Origin: Prorocentrum cordatum
Taxonomy: Eukaryota; Sar; Dinophyceae; Prorocentrales; Prorocentraceae
Length of the DNA: 64,000 nt
NCBI GenBank assembly: GCA_963575745.1
Contig: CAUYUJ010013991.1
Span: 79,501-143,500 of the forward strand
Direction of reading: 5' to 3'
The notes beneath the pieces were generated by a model. That model was not told the origin of the DNA and did not search any database. It saw nothing but the letters and a program-made list of their open reading frames with translations. This document shows, one piece after another, positions 47,327 through 56,736 of the stretch. The position numbers were made by a program, and so were the translations under genes. Numbering within the stretch: the first letter of the stretch is position 1; the number at the start of each line of letters is the position of its first letter.

Positions 47327-49999
47327 TCAACGCGGCTCGCAGTCGTCGCCCGAGTCGCCAGCAGGGGCCGCCGCCCTCTTCTCCACGCCGTGCGCCAACA
47401 GCGCGCTGCCGCGCCCCTTGCCGTAGAGATTTCCCGTCGTGCTCGTTTGCAAAACCTCCACGAGCTTGCATAAGTTGTCTTGGAGAACCATGCAGTCGAC
47501 GTCGGCCAGACAGGCAGCAGCGTCGCCGTACCGCAGGCGCACATCCTCCAGCCGGATCTTCATGGCGGCGTACATGGCCACGTGCCCGTCCCTGGCCACA
47601 CGCGCTGACTGGTAAAAGATGCACGCCAATTTGCACGGGTTGGGGCCCGAGCAAAACCGCGAAGCGTGGGAGCGAGAAGCGCCGAGACTATGCAGAATGT
47701 TACGCACGCCCTGATACACCACGTTCTTCGCGACGAACCCTGACACCCCTCCGTCGGCGTCGTTGTCCAGCCCGCCGAACCCGCGGAAGTTGGCATAGAT
47801 GTCCCAAATCTCATCTAAGAGCGCCGCGTCCCCCGCCGACTTGTCGGACAAGAAGCGCAGCAGCAGGTCGACGCTGCGCTCGAAGCCATCGGCGTAGTCG
47901 CCGCCGGGGAGAGTGTCGAGGACGTTGGATCTCCCCACCAGCAGGAGGCACTCCGACTTGCTCCCGCAGAAAAAAACTCCTGGGTGCACCAGTCAACTTC
48001 GACGTTTACATCGGCCCGAATCGTCTCGTCTGGCGAAAAATCTCGGCGCCCCGCAGGGGCCCCTGGCCGCCCCCCGCCCCCTGCTCCGCCCCCCGGTCCC
48101 CGACGGCGCCCCGAACCCTCACGGACCGATGAAATTCGAAGTTGTCCAGTGTATCCTTCGCTGGTGCTCCGCCGGACGAGACTGGGGTCGCGGTTGTCCC
48201 GCCCAGCCACGAAGCACCCGAGGATGTCAGCCTCCGAGAGCAAGGACTTCCCCTCGACGCAGGCCGCGTATTCGTAATGCCGCGTGGCGTGCACCACCAA
48301 CACGGCGCGCAGCACAGTCGCGCAGTAATTTCTCTCGCCAAGCGATGCATCACACGACAAAATATAACCGCGCACTCGCTGCTGGACCGGGTCGTCCACC
48401 GGGTCGACGCAATGGAGATTGAGCAGGAGGCAGCTGTTCAGGAAAGACACTGGCAGTGTAATGTCGTAGAGCGGGTGCTTGTATGTCTTCCTGGGGTTCT
48501 TCTTCTGCAGAAAATCGGAAAATCTCCCAGCCCCGCCCGGCATGTCCACCGAGCAGCGGTCGGCGGAGAACGGTTTGTACCGGTCAGAAGACTTCTTGTG
48601 CAGTTCAAGCAATTTCCGCAAAGCGACATAGCTCTGCGCCGCGCCGACGACCACATCCTGCACATTCTGTCCCCAAGTGCTGCCCCAGAGTGCAGTCAGC
48701 TCGTCCCCGAGGCCCGCGAAATTCACAGGATGGTGCCAGTCCAGCGCGTTCACGCGCGCCGTGGGCGCCGGTGCCTCTGCAGCGGGCTGCGCGTTCAGGG
48801 GTCGCTCCAAGCCAGCCTGAGAGCTCGCGGTTGCGCCGCTGGAAGGCTCCTCGGGCGCGGCTCCGGAAGGCGCCGCAGGCACGTCTGGCACGGAAGAGCT
48901 GGGCACTGCTTCGGCAGGTGGCAGGTTGTGGTGAGCCCTGCACGGACAGCGCGGCCGGTGGCACCCGCCCCCCCCGGGAGTGCGCGGCCTGGAACATCCC
49001 GGACTGCACTGCGTGTCAGGAGCGCCGCACCAGTCAAAGCGGCAGGGGCCTTCCCGGACGTCGAGGGAGGGGTGGCCTCTCTTGGCGCCAGCGGGGAAGG
49101 ACGGGATTGCAGCGGCGAGCCCAGCGAGGGCCATGCGCGAAAGAGTCCCGGGCGGAGCAAGGGCGGCCGCGAGGCAGCCGCTGATGGCGCGGCACGCAAC
49201 AGGAGGCACGTGGGCGCGGCACGCGACGAGGCTGACCGCGGCGAAGGCTAGTGGAACGCCAGCGCCGCCGCCCTCGCTGCCGACCACGCGCCACAACGCC
49301 GCCAGAGGGACAGGGCGGAACAGAGCTGCCACGCCGCCGCGCAGCGTCACCAAGGCGCCCATGGCCGCGGCCGAAAGGAACGGCCAGGCAGACGGCCACC
49401 ACACAGCGATATGCCCACGCGGCCCGGGGCCACCGCCGGGCCCTGCAGGGAGGCCGACCGGCGGGGCGAGGGGGGGCGTCCCAGGAGCGAAGTGCTCGAC
49501 CGGGGAAAAGCCACCGCCGGCTCCTGCGGGGAGGCCAGCCGGCGGGGCGAGGAGAGGCGGCCCAGGAGCGAAGTACTCCACCGGGCAGAAGCCACCGCCA
49601 GCTCCTGCGGGGAGGCCGACCGGCGGGGCGAAGAGAGACGGCCCAGGAGCGAAGTGCTCGACCGGGGGGGGGCCACCGCCGGCTCCTGCGGGGAGGCCAG
49701 CCGGCGGAGCTAGGAGAGGCAGCCCATGGAGCGAAGTACTCGACCGGGCACAAGCCACCGCCGGCTCCTGCGGAGAGGCCGGCCGGCGGGGCGAGGAAAG
49801 GCGCCCCAGGAGCGAAGTGCTCGACCGGGGAAAAGCCACCGCCGGCTCCTGCGGGGAGGCCGGCCGGCGGGGCCCAAGGCGGAGACCCGGGAGCGAGGAA
49901 CTCCACCGGGGCAGCGGCAGTGCTGGGTCCTGCGAACAGGCCGCCCAACAAGGCGCCGGCAGAAGCCAGGAGGGCAAGAGTGACAGGGAAACGTCCCAT
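47327..49999 (-). pseudogene. Unknown secreted/membrane protein with 27-residue repeats (two frame breaks)
   Basis: It starts with MGRFPVTLALLASAGALLGG (49999), a clear signal peptide or anchor. Six 27-residue repeats follow (GLPAGAGGGFSPVEHFAPG). Then come hydrophobic stretches (about 49400-49130), a Cys/His-rich patch (CRFDWCGAPDTQC, CHRPRCPCRAHH; about 49060-48930) and a non-repetitive C-terminal half. That half includes DWHHPVNFAGLGDELTALW, HPLYDITLPVSFLNSCLLL, GRDNRDPSLV, LLLRFLSDKSAGDAALL and VRNILHSLG, and ends at 47327. Two lesions split the frame. One is an extra T near 49726 in a repeat unit. The other is an A7 run at 47970-47976 (T7 in the gene), where one more T would restore the frame. 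Both could be sequence errors. I recognise no family, and codon use and length suggest a real gene. Confidence 0.55.
49440..49900 (-). repeat. 81-bp coding tandem repeat (about 6 units)
   Basis: 81-bp units (27 codons) inside the gene above. They are nearly identical in DNA, with variation mainly in the last third (GFSPVEHFAPG versus GFCPVEYFAPG). Confidence 0.9.
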
Positions 50000-50039
50000 C
50001 GCGCGCCGGTTCCTGTGAACAGAAAGCTGAGCACCACGA

Positions 50040-50880
50040 CCGGCTTGAGCGAAAACGATTACGGAAGAGGTCGAACAACACTGTAAGAATCGCTATCTGC
50101 TGTTCCATCTTCGCCGGCCCAGCGGGCCAAAGGCTTGCGGAAAACATGTGGCGAGCGGAACGGGCCCTGGGATCTCCTGGGAACTAAAACGTAGACGATG
50201 TCCCGCCCGGATGAAATCTCCTCCGACGATTGGTCATCATGACCCTCCTCGTGCTCGTCCTCCTCCTCATCCTCCGCCTCCTCCTCCTCCTCCTCTTCAA
50301 CCTCATCGTAATAATAGTAAACATAATGCTGCCAACCCTCTTCAAGGAAATCAAGATCGTCACCAGCATCATCGGTGCCATCCTCACCACCGACACCATT
50401 ATGATCATCGCCGTCTGTGTGAGCATTGGTATAACTATAGTCACAATCTTTATGTAATGTATGCGATCTTCCACCACAAGAGTTCGCTTCATCCCATCGT
50501 CATGCCCATCACCAGTTGTATCATCATAACGGTCAGACTTACCATAATCATCGTCGTCATCCAACCGTCGTCGACACCACCGCCAAAACCACTATGATCG
50601 CCATCGCCATCTCGAAATAATAAAAATTGGTTCGGTCAGCTGCGCCCGAAGATGCTGGGGCAGCACGGCGGGGCTTGCCGCAGGCAACTGGATGTCTACT
50701 GCTGGTGAATATGACGGCGGGGGCGCCCCAAAGGCGTTCGTAGGGGGGCCCAAATGCGAACGATTCCACCGAGGAGCGGAGAATGTCCAATGTCCCCAAA
50801 TGTGTGATCGAGTGCCTCTTACGTGACCCCATGAAGGCTCTCGGCACGCGCTCCAGAGCTCCGGGTGGACAGGGCTTCGA
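50040..50880. other. No recognisable gene
   Basis: 5' flank of the minus-strand gene, then TCC-rich and ATC/CAT-rich low-complexity DNA (50240-50600) and unique sequence to 50880. Short frames have biased composition only. Confidence 0.45.
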
Positions 50881-51840
50881 CCAGCAGCGTCGAGTGAGAA
50901 GAGGAGGTGGGAAGACATAGGAAGAGGGAGGAGGACGAGGGAGTTCGTAGTAGAACGTAGGTGAAGGTAGGAGGAAGTAGAAGGTGGGAAAAAGTAAGAG
51001 GCAGTAGGAGGAGCCAGGAGGTAGGGGGGATACGAGGACGAGTGAGCTACGAGGAGGTAGGAGGAAGGAGGAGAAGGTAGGAGTAAGTAGGAGGTGGGAC
51101 GAAGAATGAGGCACGAGGAGGTGGAAGACGGAAGGACGAGAGAGAGAGAGAGAGCAGCAGGAGGGAGATAGAGAGAGAGAGAGAGAAAGAGAGAGAGCGA
51201 GAGAGAGAGACCAGCAGCGTCGAGTGAGAAGAGGAGGTGGGAAGACATAGGAAGAGGGAGGAGGACGAGGGAGTTCGTAGGAGAACGTAGGTGAGGGTAG
51301 GAGGAAGTAGAAGGTGGGAAAATTTAAGAGGCAGTAGGAGGAGCCAGGAGGTAGAGGGGATACGAGGACGAGTGAGCTACGAGGAGGTAGGAGGAAGGAG
51401 GAGGAGGTAGGAGTAGGTAGGAGGTAGGAGGAACAATGGGACACGAGGAGGTGGAAGGAGGGAGGACGAGAGAGAGAGACAGAGAGAGAGAGAGAGCGGC
51501 AGGAGGGAGATAGAGAGAGAGAGAGAGAGAGACCAGCAGCGTCGAGTGAGAAGAGGAGGTGGGAGGACATAGGAAAAGGGAGGAGGACGAGGGAGTTCGT
51601 AAGAGAACGTAGGCGAGGGTGGGAGGAAGTAGAAAATGGGAAAAGTAAGAGGCAGTAGGAGGAGCCAGGAGGTAAGGGGGATATGAGGACGAGTGAACTA
51701 CGAGGAGGTAGGAGGAAGGAGGAGGAGGTAGGAGTAGGTAGGAGGTAGGAGGAAGAATGGGGCACGAGGAGATGGAAGGAGGGAGGACGAGAGAACGAGA
51801 GAGAGAGCGGCAGGAGGGAGATAGAGAGAGAGAGACATGG
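50881..51840. repeat. 322-330-bp GA-rich tandem repeat (3 units)
   Basis: CCAGCAGCGTCGAGTGAGAA recurs at 50881, 51211 and 51533. Each unit is a purine-rich stretch (GGAGGTAGGAGGAAG) closed by a (GA)n tract. The long minus-strand frame of Leu/Ser/Pro is produced by the repeat and is not a gene. Confidence 0.9.
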
Positions 51841-52059
51841 TATGTGAATCGCGAGAGAGAGAGAGAGAAAGACTACTCCAACTCGTAGCCACACACACTG
51901 CTGTAAACCCGACCTGCCTCGACCGAGCAAAGCCCCTGGCCTACCGAACAGTACCACAAAATACCCTGGAATACCCTGCAACCCGTGGAACGCCCGGATG
52001 GCTACTTTTATGTCTCCTACTCCACCCTCCCCGACAACGACGTCGTCGGGGAGATTTTT

Positions 52060-52440
52060 CGGCGAACGACGGCGACGACGACGACGACGACGAGGACAGC
52101 GCGGACGATGACGCCGACGACGACGGTGACGACGAAGACGGCGAGCACGACAGCGACGACGACGACGACGAGGACGAGGACGACGAGGACAACAAAGAGG
52201 AGGAGGACGACGAGGTCGTCGTCGAAGAGGTTTTTGGCGTTTGCGGTGCCTGGAAGCCGTTTCGGGGCCCCGGGGCCGCCAGCAATGAGTCCGGGGCATC
52301 GTCGTCATCATCATCATCATCAGCATCATCATCATCACCATCGTCATCGGCATCGTCAGCATCAGAATCGTCGTCATCATCAGCGTCATCGTCAGCAGTA
52401 TCGGCGTCATCATCAGCATCAATCAGCATCCCTCCTCCTG
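52060..52440 (+). repeat. (GAC)n/(GAG)n then (CAT)n microsatellites
   Basis: About 150 bp of GAC/GAG repeats (52060-52215), a short unique spacer, then about 140 bp of CAT/CGT repeats (52298-52440). The acidic and serine-rich frames are repeat artefacts. Confidence 0.9.
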
Positions 52441-52619
52441 CGCCTCCTCATCCTCCACGTCCGTGCTCCTCGTCCCTCCTGCAGCGACCGTCCTCCCACC
52501 TCCGCCTCTTCCTCGTCCCTGTCCGCGGACTGTATCGGACACGCCAGAGCAAGATTGCAGCCCCCGGCGGCCCCTACGTCCAACAATCCGCGCGCTCGGC
52601 TCGCTCGCCCCGGACCCCT

Positions 52620-52850
52620 GCGGAAAGGGGGGGAGGGGGGGGGGGGGTCCTAACCCCCCCCCCCCCCCCTTTCAAGGGGAGGGGGGGGGGGGGGGGTTCC
52701 GAACCCCCCCCCCCTTTCAAAGGGGGGGGGGGGGGGTTCGAACCCCCCCCCCCCTTAAAGGGGGGAGGGGGGGGGGGGGGGTTTCTCGGACCCCCCCCCC
52801 CCCCCTTAGGGGAGGGAGGGGGGAGGGGGGGTTCCCTGGAGCACACCCCC
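52620..52850. repeat. Alternating poly-G / poly-C runs with palindromic joints
   Basis: Five or so cycles of a G run (12-18) and a C run (10-15). The joints are themselves palindromic: GGTTCCGAACC or GGTTCGAACC between G and C runs, and CCTTTCAAAGG or CCTTAAAGG between C and G runs. Each half-cycle can form a long GC hairpin, and the G runs could form quadruplexes. Confidence 0.9.
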
Positions 52851-52887
52851 CCTTTTGTGTCTTCAAGGTGATCCACTGGCGCTCTTT

Positions 52888-52931
52888 CCATTTTGGGTCC
52901 GTAGCGTTCGGCTCAGGCCGACGCGCGGGTG
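52888..52931 (+). repeat. 44-bp motif shared with the DIRS-like element left end
   Basis: Identical to 26672-26715. What follows is unrelated to the DIRS-like element, so this may be a solo terminus or the edge of another, diverged element. Confidence 0.7.
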
Positions 52932-54210
52932 CCCACCCACCCCGCTTTGCTCCCAGACGCCTGCGCTGGCCATGCGGCCGCAGGCGTGCCAGAGCGCGAG
53001 CGCGTGGTCCGTCAGGGCCCACGCGCACGCGTCGGGCGTGAGCCGTCAGGGCCCACGCCCGGGTGGAGATGCGCGTCGCCACGCTGCCATGAGTAAAATA
53101 CCCTCGCCCTGTCCTGGTCCCTCTCTCGTCCCCTCCTATCCTCCTCTCCCTCCGTTGAGTGCACGCGTATCTCACTTAACGACGGGTCTGCTGGACCCCA
53201 CGGGCCTGATGCCTGGGGCAACCGCGGCAGCGCAGGGCCTCCGCCCGCGAAGGCTCTCGAGAGCAGCAAGGGCGGGGGGCGGCAAGCGATGGGCGGCGCG
53301 AGAACGTGCAGGCCGACCAGGGGGGGCACAAGGACCCGACCTAGAGAGCAACAAATCCACCCTCACAATAAACACCCCGACAAGAGGAGCCGTTTAGGAA
53401 ACGCACCCAAGGAAGGAATCGAACAGTGTAGGGCTGTTTTGTAAACGCTCCGGGCCGTTTAATAAACGCAAATTATCGGGGTCGGGGTGGTTTTCCTCCC
53501 TTGGCGACAGGCGATTCGAGTGGGGGATCGACTACAGAAGTGACGTACCCCGAAATTGGAGTTTTCGTCGAGCCTTCGAGAACAGTACGTCGAATGGCTG
53601 AAGATCTACGAACGTCCGACGCATCTCCCGTGGATTCGACAAGTACACCACTTGCTGGCGGCAAATCACTTTTGCGGCCGATCCCCTGCTCGAGCGCTGG
53701 GCGACGCGCGACCGCGTGCCGGCCGACCGGGCGAACGACGAGGGCCCGACCCGACGTGGAGAAGCCTCGGAACAAATTAGCGAACACTTGCCTCATTCAT
53801 CCGTCAACGCATCCCCCCCCCCCCAATGTTCAAAGTTGGCGGTGGGTCTGATGAGATGCACTTCGACCGCAGTCTCCCCCGCGCGTGCCAACATTGAGTT
53901 TGGGGGGAGGGGGAGTGTTCAGTAATTGTGTCCCTCTACCGTATCGCGCGGCACTCCCCCCCTTGCGCTCGGCCGCCGGGACCTCCGCGGCCACGTGCGC
54001 AGCCCATGGCGCCAGAGCCTCGCGAGGGCAGCCCTCCTGGGCAGGGACGGACCGCCCCAGCACTCCTAGACAGCAGGCCTGCCACGGCATGGTCCTGGAG
54101 CCACCGGCTGCTCTGATGGCCAGGAAACAACCTTCGTCGGGCATGCACCCGATGCGTCAAAACAAGGCAGTCTCAGCCAGACAGGTCCTAGGAACATGTC
54201 GTGCAAACCG
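52932..54210. other. No firm gene; a possible coding remnant near 53.55 kb
   Basis: Contains a small duplicated block (CCGTCAGGGCCCACGC near 53010 and 53046). GTTTAGGAAACGC / GTTTAATAAACGC pieces lie near 53390-53470. Two plus-strand frames (53501-53851 and 53556-53780) read as plausible protein (SSSLREQYVEWLKIYERP) but have no known motif. The C11 run near 53812 ends the plausible stretch. Confidence 0.4.
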
Positions 54211-54216
54211 CAAGAC

Positions 54217-54665
54217 GTTTTTTCCCAACCCTCCTTGGTTGGGTAATCGTTTTGAATAGAGCAGTGTGGTCTCCACTCCTTCCTCCTCCTCCTCCCTCCC
54301 TGCCTCTTCCTGTCTTGCCTCCGGGGGACTGCGATCTGTAAAACTGTCGCCATTTTCGAGGCCTGCTGGGGGGCCCAGCACAGTGAGGGCGACGCGCAGA
54401 TTCAAATTAGACCTCGCCATCCCTGGGGGGCTGCGATCTGTGAAACTGTCGCCATTTTCGAGGCCTGCTGGGGGGCCCAGCACAGTGAGGGCGACGCGCA
54501 GATTCAAATTAGACCTCGCCATCCCTGGGGGGGCTGCGATCTGTGAAACTGCCGCCATTTCCGAGGCCTGCTGGGGGGCCCAGCACAGTGAGGGCGACGC
54601 GCAGATTCAAATGAGACCTCGCCATCCCTGGGGGGGCTGCGATCTGTGAAACTGTCGCCATAGCG
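54217..54665 (-). mobile_element. Hairpin-tailed satellite element C
   Basis: Read on the minus strand: four 102-103-bp units (CTGCGATCTGTGAAACTG core at 54637, 54534, 54431 and 54329 in plus coordinates). Then a GGA-rich stretch (54300-54275) and a tail with GCTCTATTCAAAACGA. It ends in the hairpin CCCAACC-AAGGAG-GGTTGGG (about 54225-54246) and A's. The tail matches element D closely and elements A and B more distantly. The unit core is also part of the 395-bp units at 6 kb. Confidence 0.65.
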
Positions 54666-54717
54666 GACGCGGAATGCGGAATCAGCCGCCAGCCGACTTG
54701 AGCCAAAATGGCTACGG

Positions 54718-54850
54718 ACCGTCGTAGGGGCCTCTTGGGCCGTCGTAGGGGCCCTTTTGGGCCGTCTTGGGGCTCTCTTGGGAGCCCCCTGGGCCGTCTT
54801 GCGGCGTATTGGGGGCCTCTTTGGCTGTCTTGGAGCGTTGGGGGCTAGAA
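54718..54850 (+). repeat. 21-bp-period array between elements C and D
   Basis: Blocks CCTCTTGGG, CCGTCGTAGGGG, CCCTTTTGGG, CCGTCTTGGGG and CTCTCTTGGGAG have pair lengths that add to 21 bp three times in a row. This is the clearest example of the period in the window. Confidence 0.8.
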
Positions 54851-55059
54851 CAACGAGAACGCTGAAATCAGTTTGAAAACAACTTATCCTGCGACGTACC
54901 CAACCCTTTCTACACATGTGGCAGTTACACTCAGGACCACTCAATACCAACGGGCATTTTGAAAGACCCGCAGTGCGCAAGAAGAGCACGAAGAGCACCC
55001 AGCAGTGAAGTCAGAAGATTGCAGCAAGAAGAGTGACGGCAGACATACAACAATGGAAA

Positions 55060-56048
55060 CACAAGTGCGTACCTCCGCTGGGCCTCCCAGGAGCCCACGA
55101 AAGTGGCGACATATGCGCAGATCGCAGCCCCCCAAGGCACCGCGAGGTCTCGTGGTGGTCTGCGTATGACGCACCTCCGCTGGGCCTCCCAGGAGCCCAC
55201 GAAAGTAGCGACAATTGCGCAAGTCGCAGCCCCAAGGGCACCGCGAGGTCCCGTGGTGATTTGCGTAAGACGTACCTCCGCTGGGCCTCCCAGGAGCCCA
55301 CGAAAGTAGCGACAGATGCGCAGATCGCAGCCCCTCAGGGCACCGCGAGGTCCCGTGGTGATCTGCGTAAGACGTACCTCCGCTGGGCCTCCCAGGAGCC
55401 CACGGAAGTGGCGACCGTTGCGCAGATCGCAGGCCCCCAGGGAACCGCGAGGTCCCGTGGTGATCTGCGTAAGACGTACTTCCGCTGGGCCTCCCAGGAG
55501 CCCACGAAAGTAGCGACAGATGCGCAGATCGCAGCCCCCCACGGCACCGCGAGGTCCCGTGGTGAGTTGCGTAAGACGTACCTCCGCTGGGCCTCCCAGG
55601 AGCCCACGAAAGTGTGACAGCTGCGCAGATCGCAGCCCCCCAGGGCACCGCGAGGTCCAGTGGTGATCTGCGTAAGACGTACCTCCGCTGGGCCTCCCAG
55701 GAGCCCACGAAAGTGGCGACAGTTGCGCAGATCGCAGCCCCCCAGGGCACCGCGAGGTCCCGTGGTGATCTGCGTAAGACGTACCTCCGCTGGGCCTCCC
55801 AGGAGCCCACGAAAGTTGCGACCGTTGCGCAGATCGCAGCCCCCAAGGGCACCGCGAGGTCCCGTGGTGATCTGCGTAAGCCGTACCTCCGCTGGGCCTC
55901 CCAGGAGCCCACGAAAGTGGCGACGGTTGCGCAGATCGCAGCCCCCCAGGGCACCGCGAACACAGGAGAGAAGAAGGAGGCGGGAGGGAAGGTTGGAGAC
56001 CGCAGTGCTCTATTCAAAACGAGTACTCGACACAAGGAGGGTTGGGAA
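55060..56048 (+). mobile_element. Hairpin-tailed satellite element D
   Basis: About nine 101-102-bp units (ACCTCCGCTGGGCCTCCCAG at 55071, 55173, 55274 and so on). In reverse complement they match the units of element C: CTGCGATCTGCGCAACTG and GTCGCCACTTTCG. A GGA-rich stretch follows (55965-55990), then the tail GAGACCGCAGTGCTCTATTC and AAAACGA, ending AAGGAGGGTTGGGAA (56033-56048). The left arm of the tail hairpin is degraded here (ACTCGACAC instead of ACCCAACC). C and D therefore carry the same unit family in opposite orientation relative to their tails. Confidence 0.65.
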
Positions 56049-56061
56049 TTAATCAATGATG

Positions 56062-56200
56062 GTGCCCTCTTGGGGCCCTCTTGGGGTCCTCTTGGGGCAG
56101 TCTTGGGGCGTACTGGGGGGCCTCGTGGGCCGCATCGAGGCCGTCTTGGGTGTCTTGGAGCGTTCCTGTGCCGTCTCGGAGCCTTCTTGGACCGTCGTCT
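56062..56200 (+). repeat. 21-bp-period array next to element D tail
   Basis: GCCCTCTTGGGGCCCTCTTGG and following CCTCTTGGGG / CAGTCTTGGGG blocks begin about 15 bp after the element D tail. Confidence 0.75.
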
Positions 56201-56692
56201 CGGGGACCTCGCGGGACCCGATTTGAAACCATGGTTCATCAAGCCAACCTGCCGCTACCATTCGCGGGGGCTGGGCTACGAAATGCGCGCCGAACAAGTC
56301 CCGCTGCATATTGAGTAACCTTGGCAGATGCGTTACCTATACCTGCGCAGCAGTTTCCCACGGTCTGGGATTATGCTTTGCCACCTTTCCACGTTTGCCA
56401 CACACGGAAGGCATTGCGACAAAACCACCCCGCTCACTTAGCGGGTGCTGAACAAGCAGGCGCAAGTTGTGACGACGGATGGGGTGCTCGACCTGCTTTG
56501 TGCGATATGGTAGCAAGCTTTCCACCACCAAACATTGACTACAATACAACATCATGGATGGCAATATTTTTTTTTTGTTTTTTTTTTCAGCGCCCCAGCA
56601 TCGGACCGAGAAATCTGGCAAGTGCTGCGCCCCGAGACTGAACGCAGGTGAAACGAGGGATGACGCGGCCGACGGGCCAAGCAGCGTCAAAG
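56201..56692. other. No recognisable gene
   Basis: Unique sequence with two T runs near 56570-56590. It lies between the 21-bp array and the 3' tail of RT copy 3. Confidence 0.45.
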
Positions 56693-56736
56693 GAGGAGGA
56701 CGAGGAGGAGGAGGAGGAGGAGGAGGAGGAAGGGGA
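56693..56736 (-). repeat. (TCC)n tail directly after the stop codon of RT copy 3
   Basis: On the minus strand the stop codon of the RT ORF is followed by TCCCC, then TTCCTCCTCCTCC repeats. Copy 5 ends the same way. Confidence 0.8.

Noticed and set aside
47966-47980. Programmed -1 frameshift at the T7 run
   Set aside because: The reading-frame phase (GAG TTT TTT TCT) does not fit the X-XXY-YYZ rule. A missing base or a sequencing error is simpler, so I list it only as a lesion.
50557-52422. 621-codon minus-strand frame rich in Leu, Ser and Pro
   Set aside because: It spans GA-rich tandem repeats and the (GAC)n/(CAT)n microsatellites. The composition is fully explained by the repeats.
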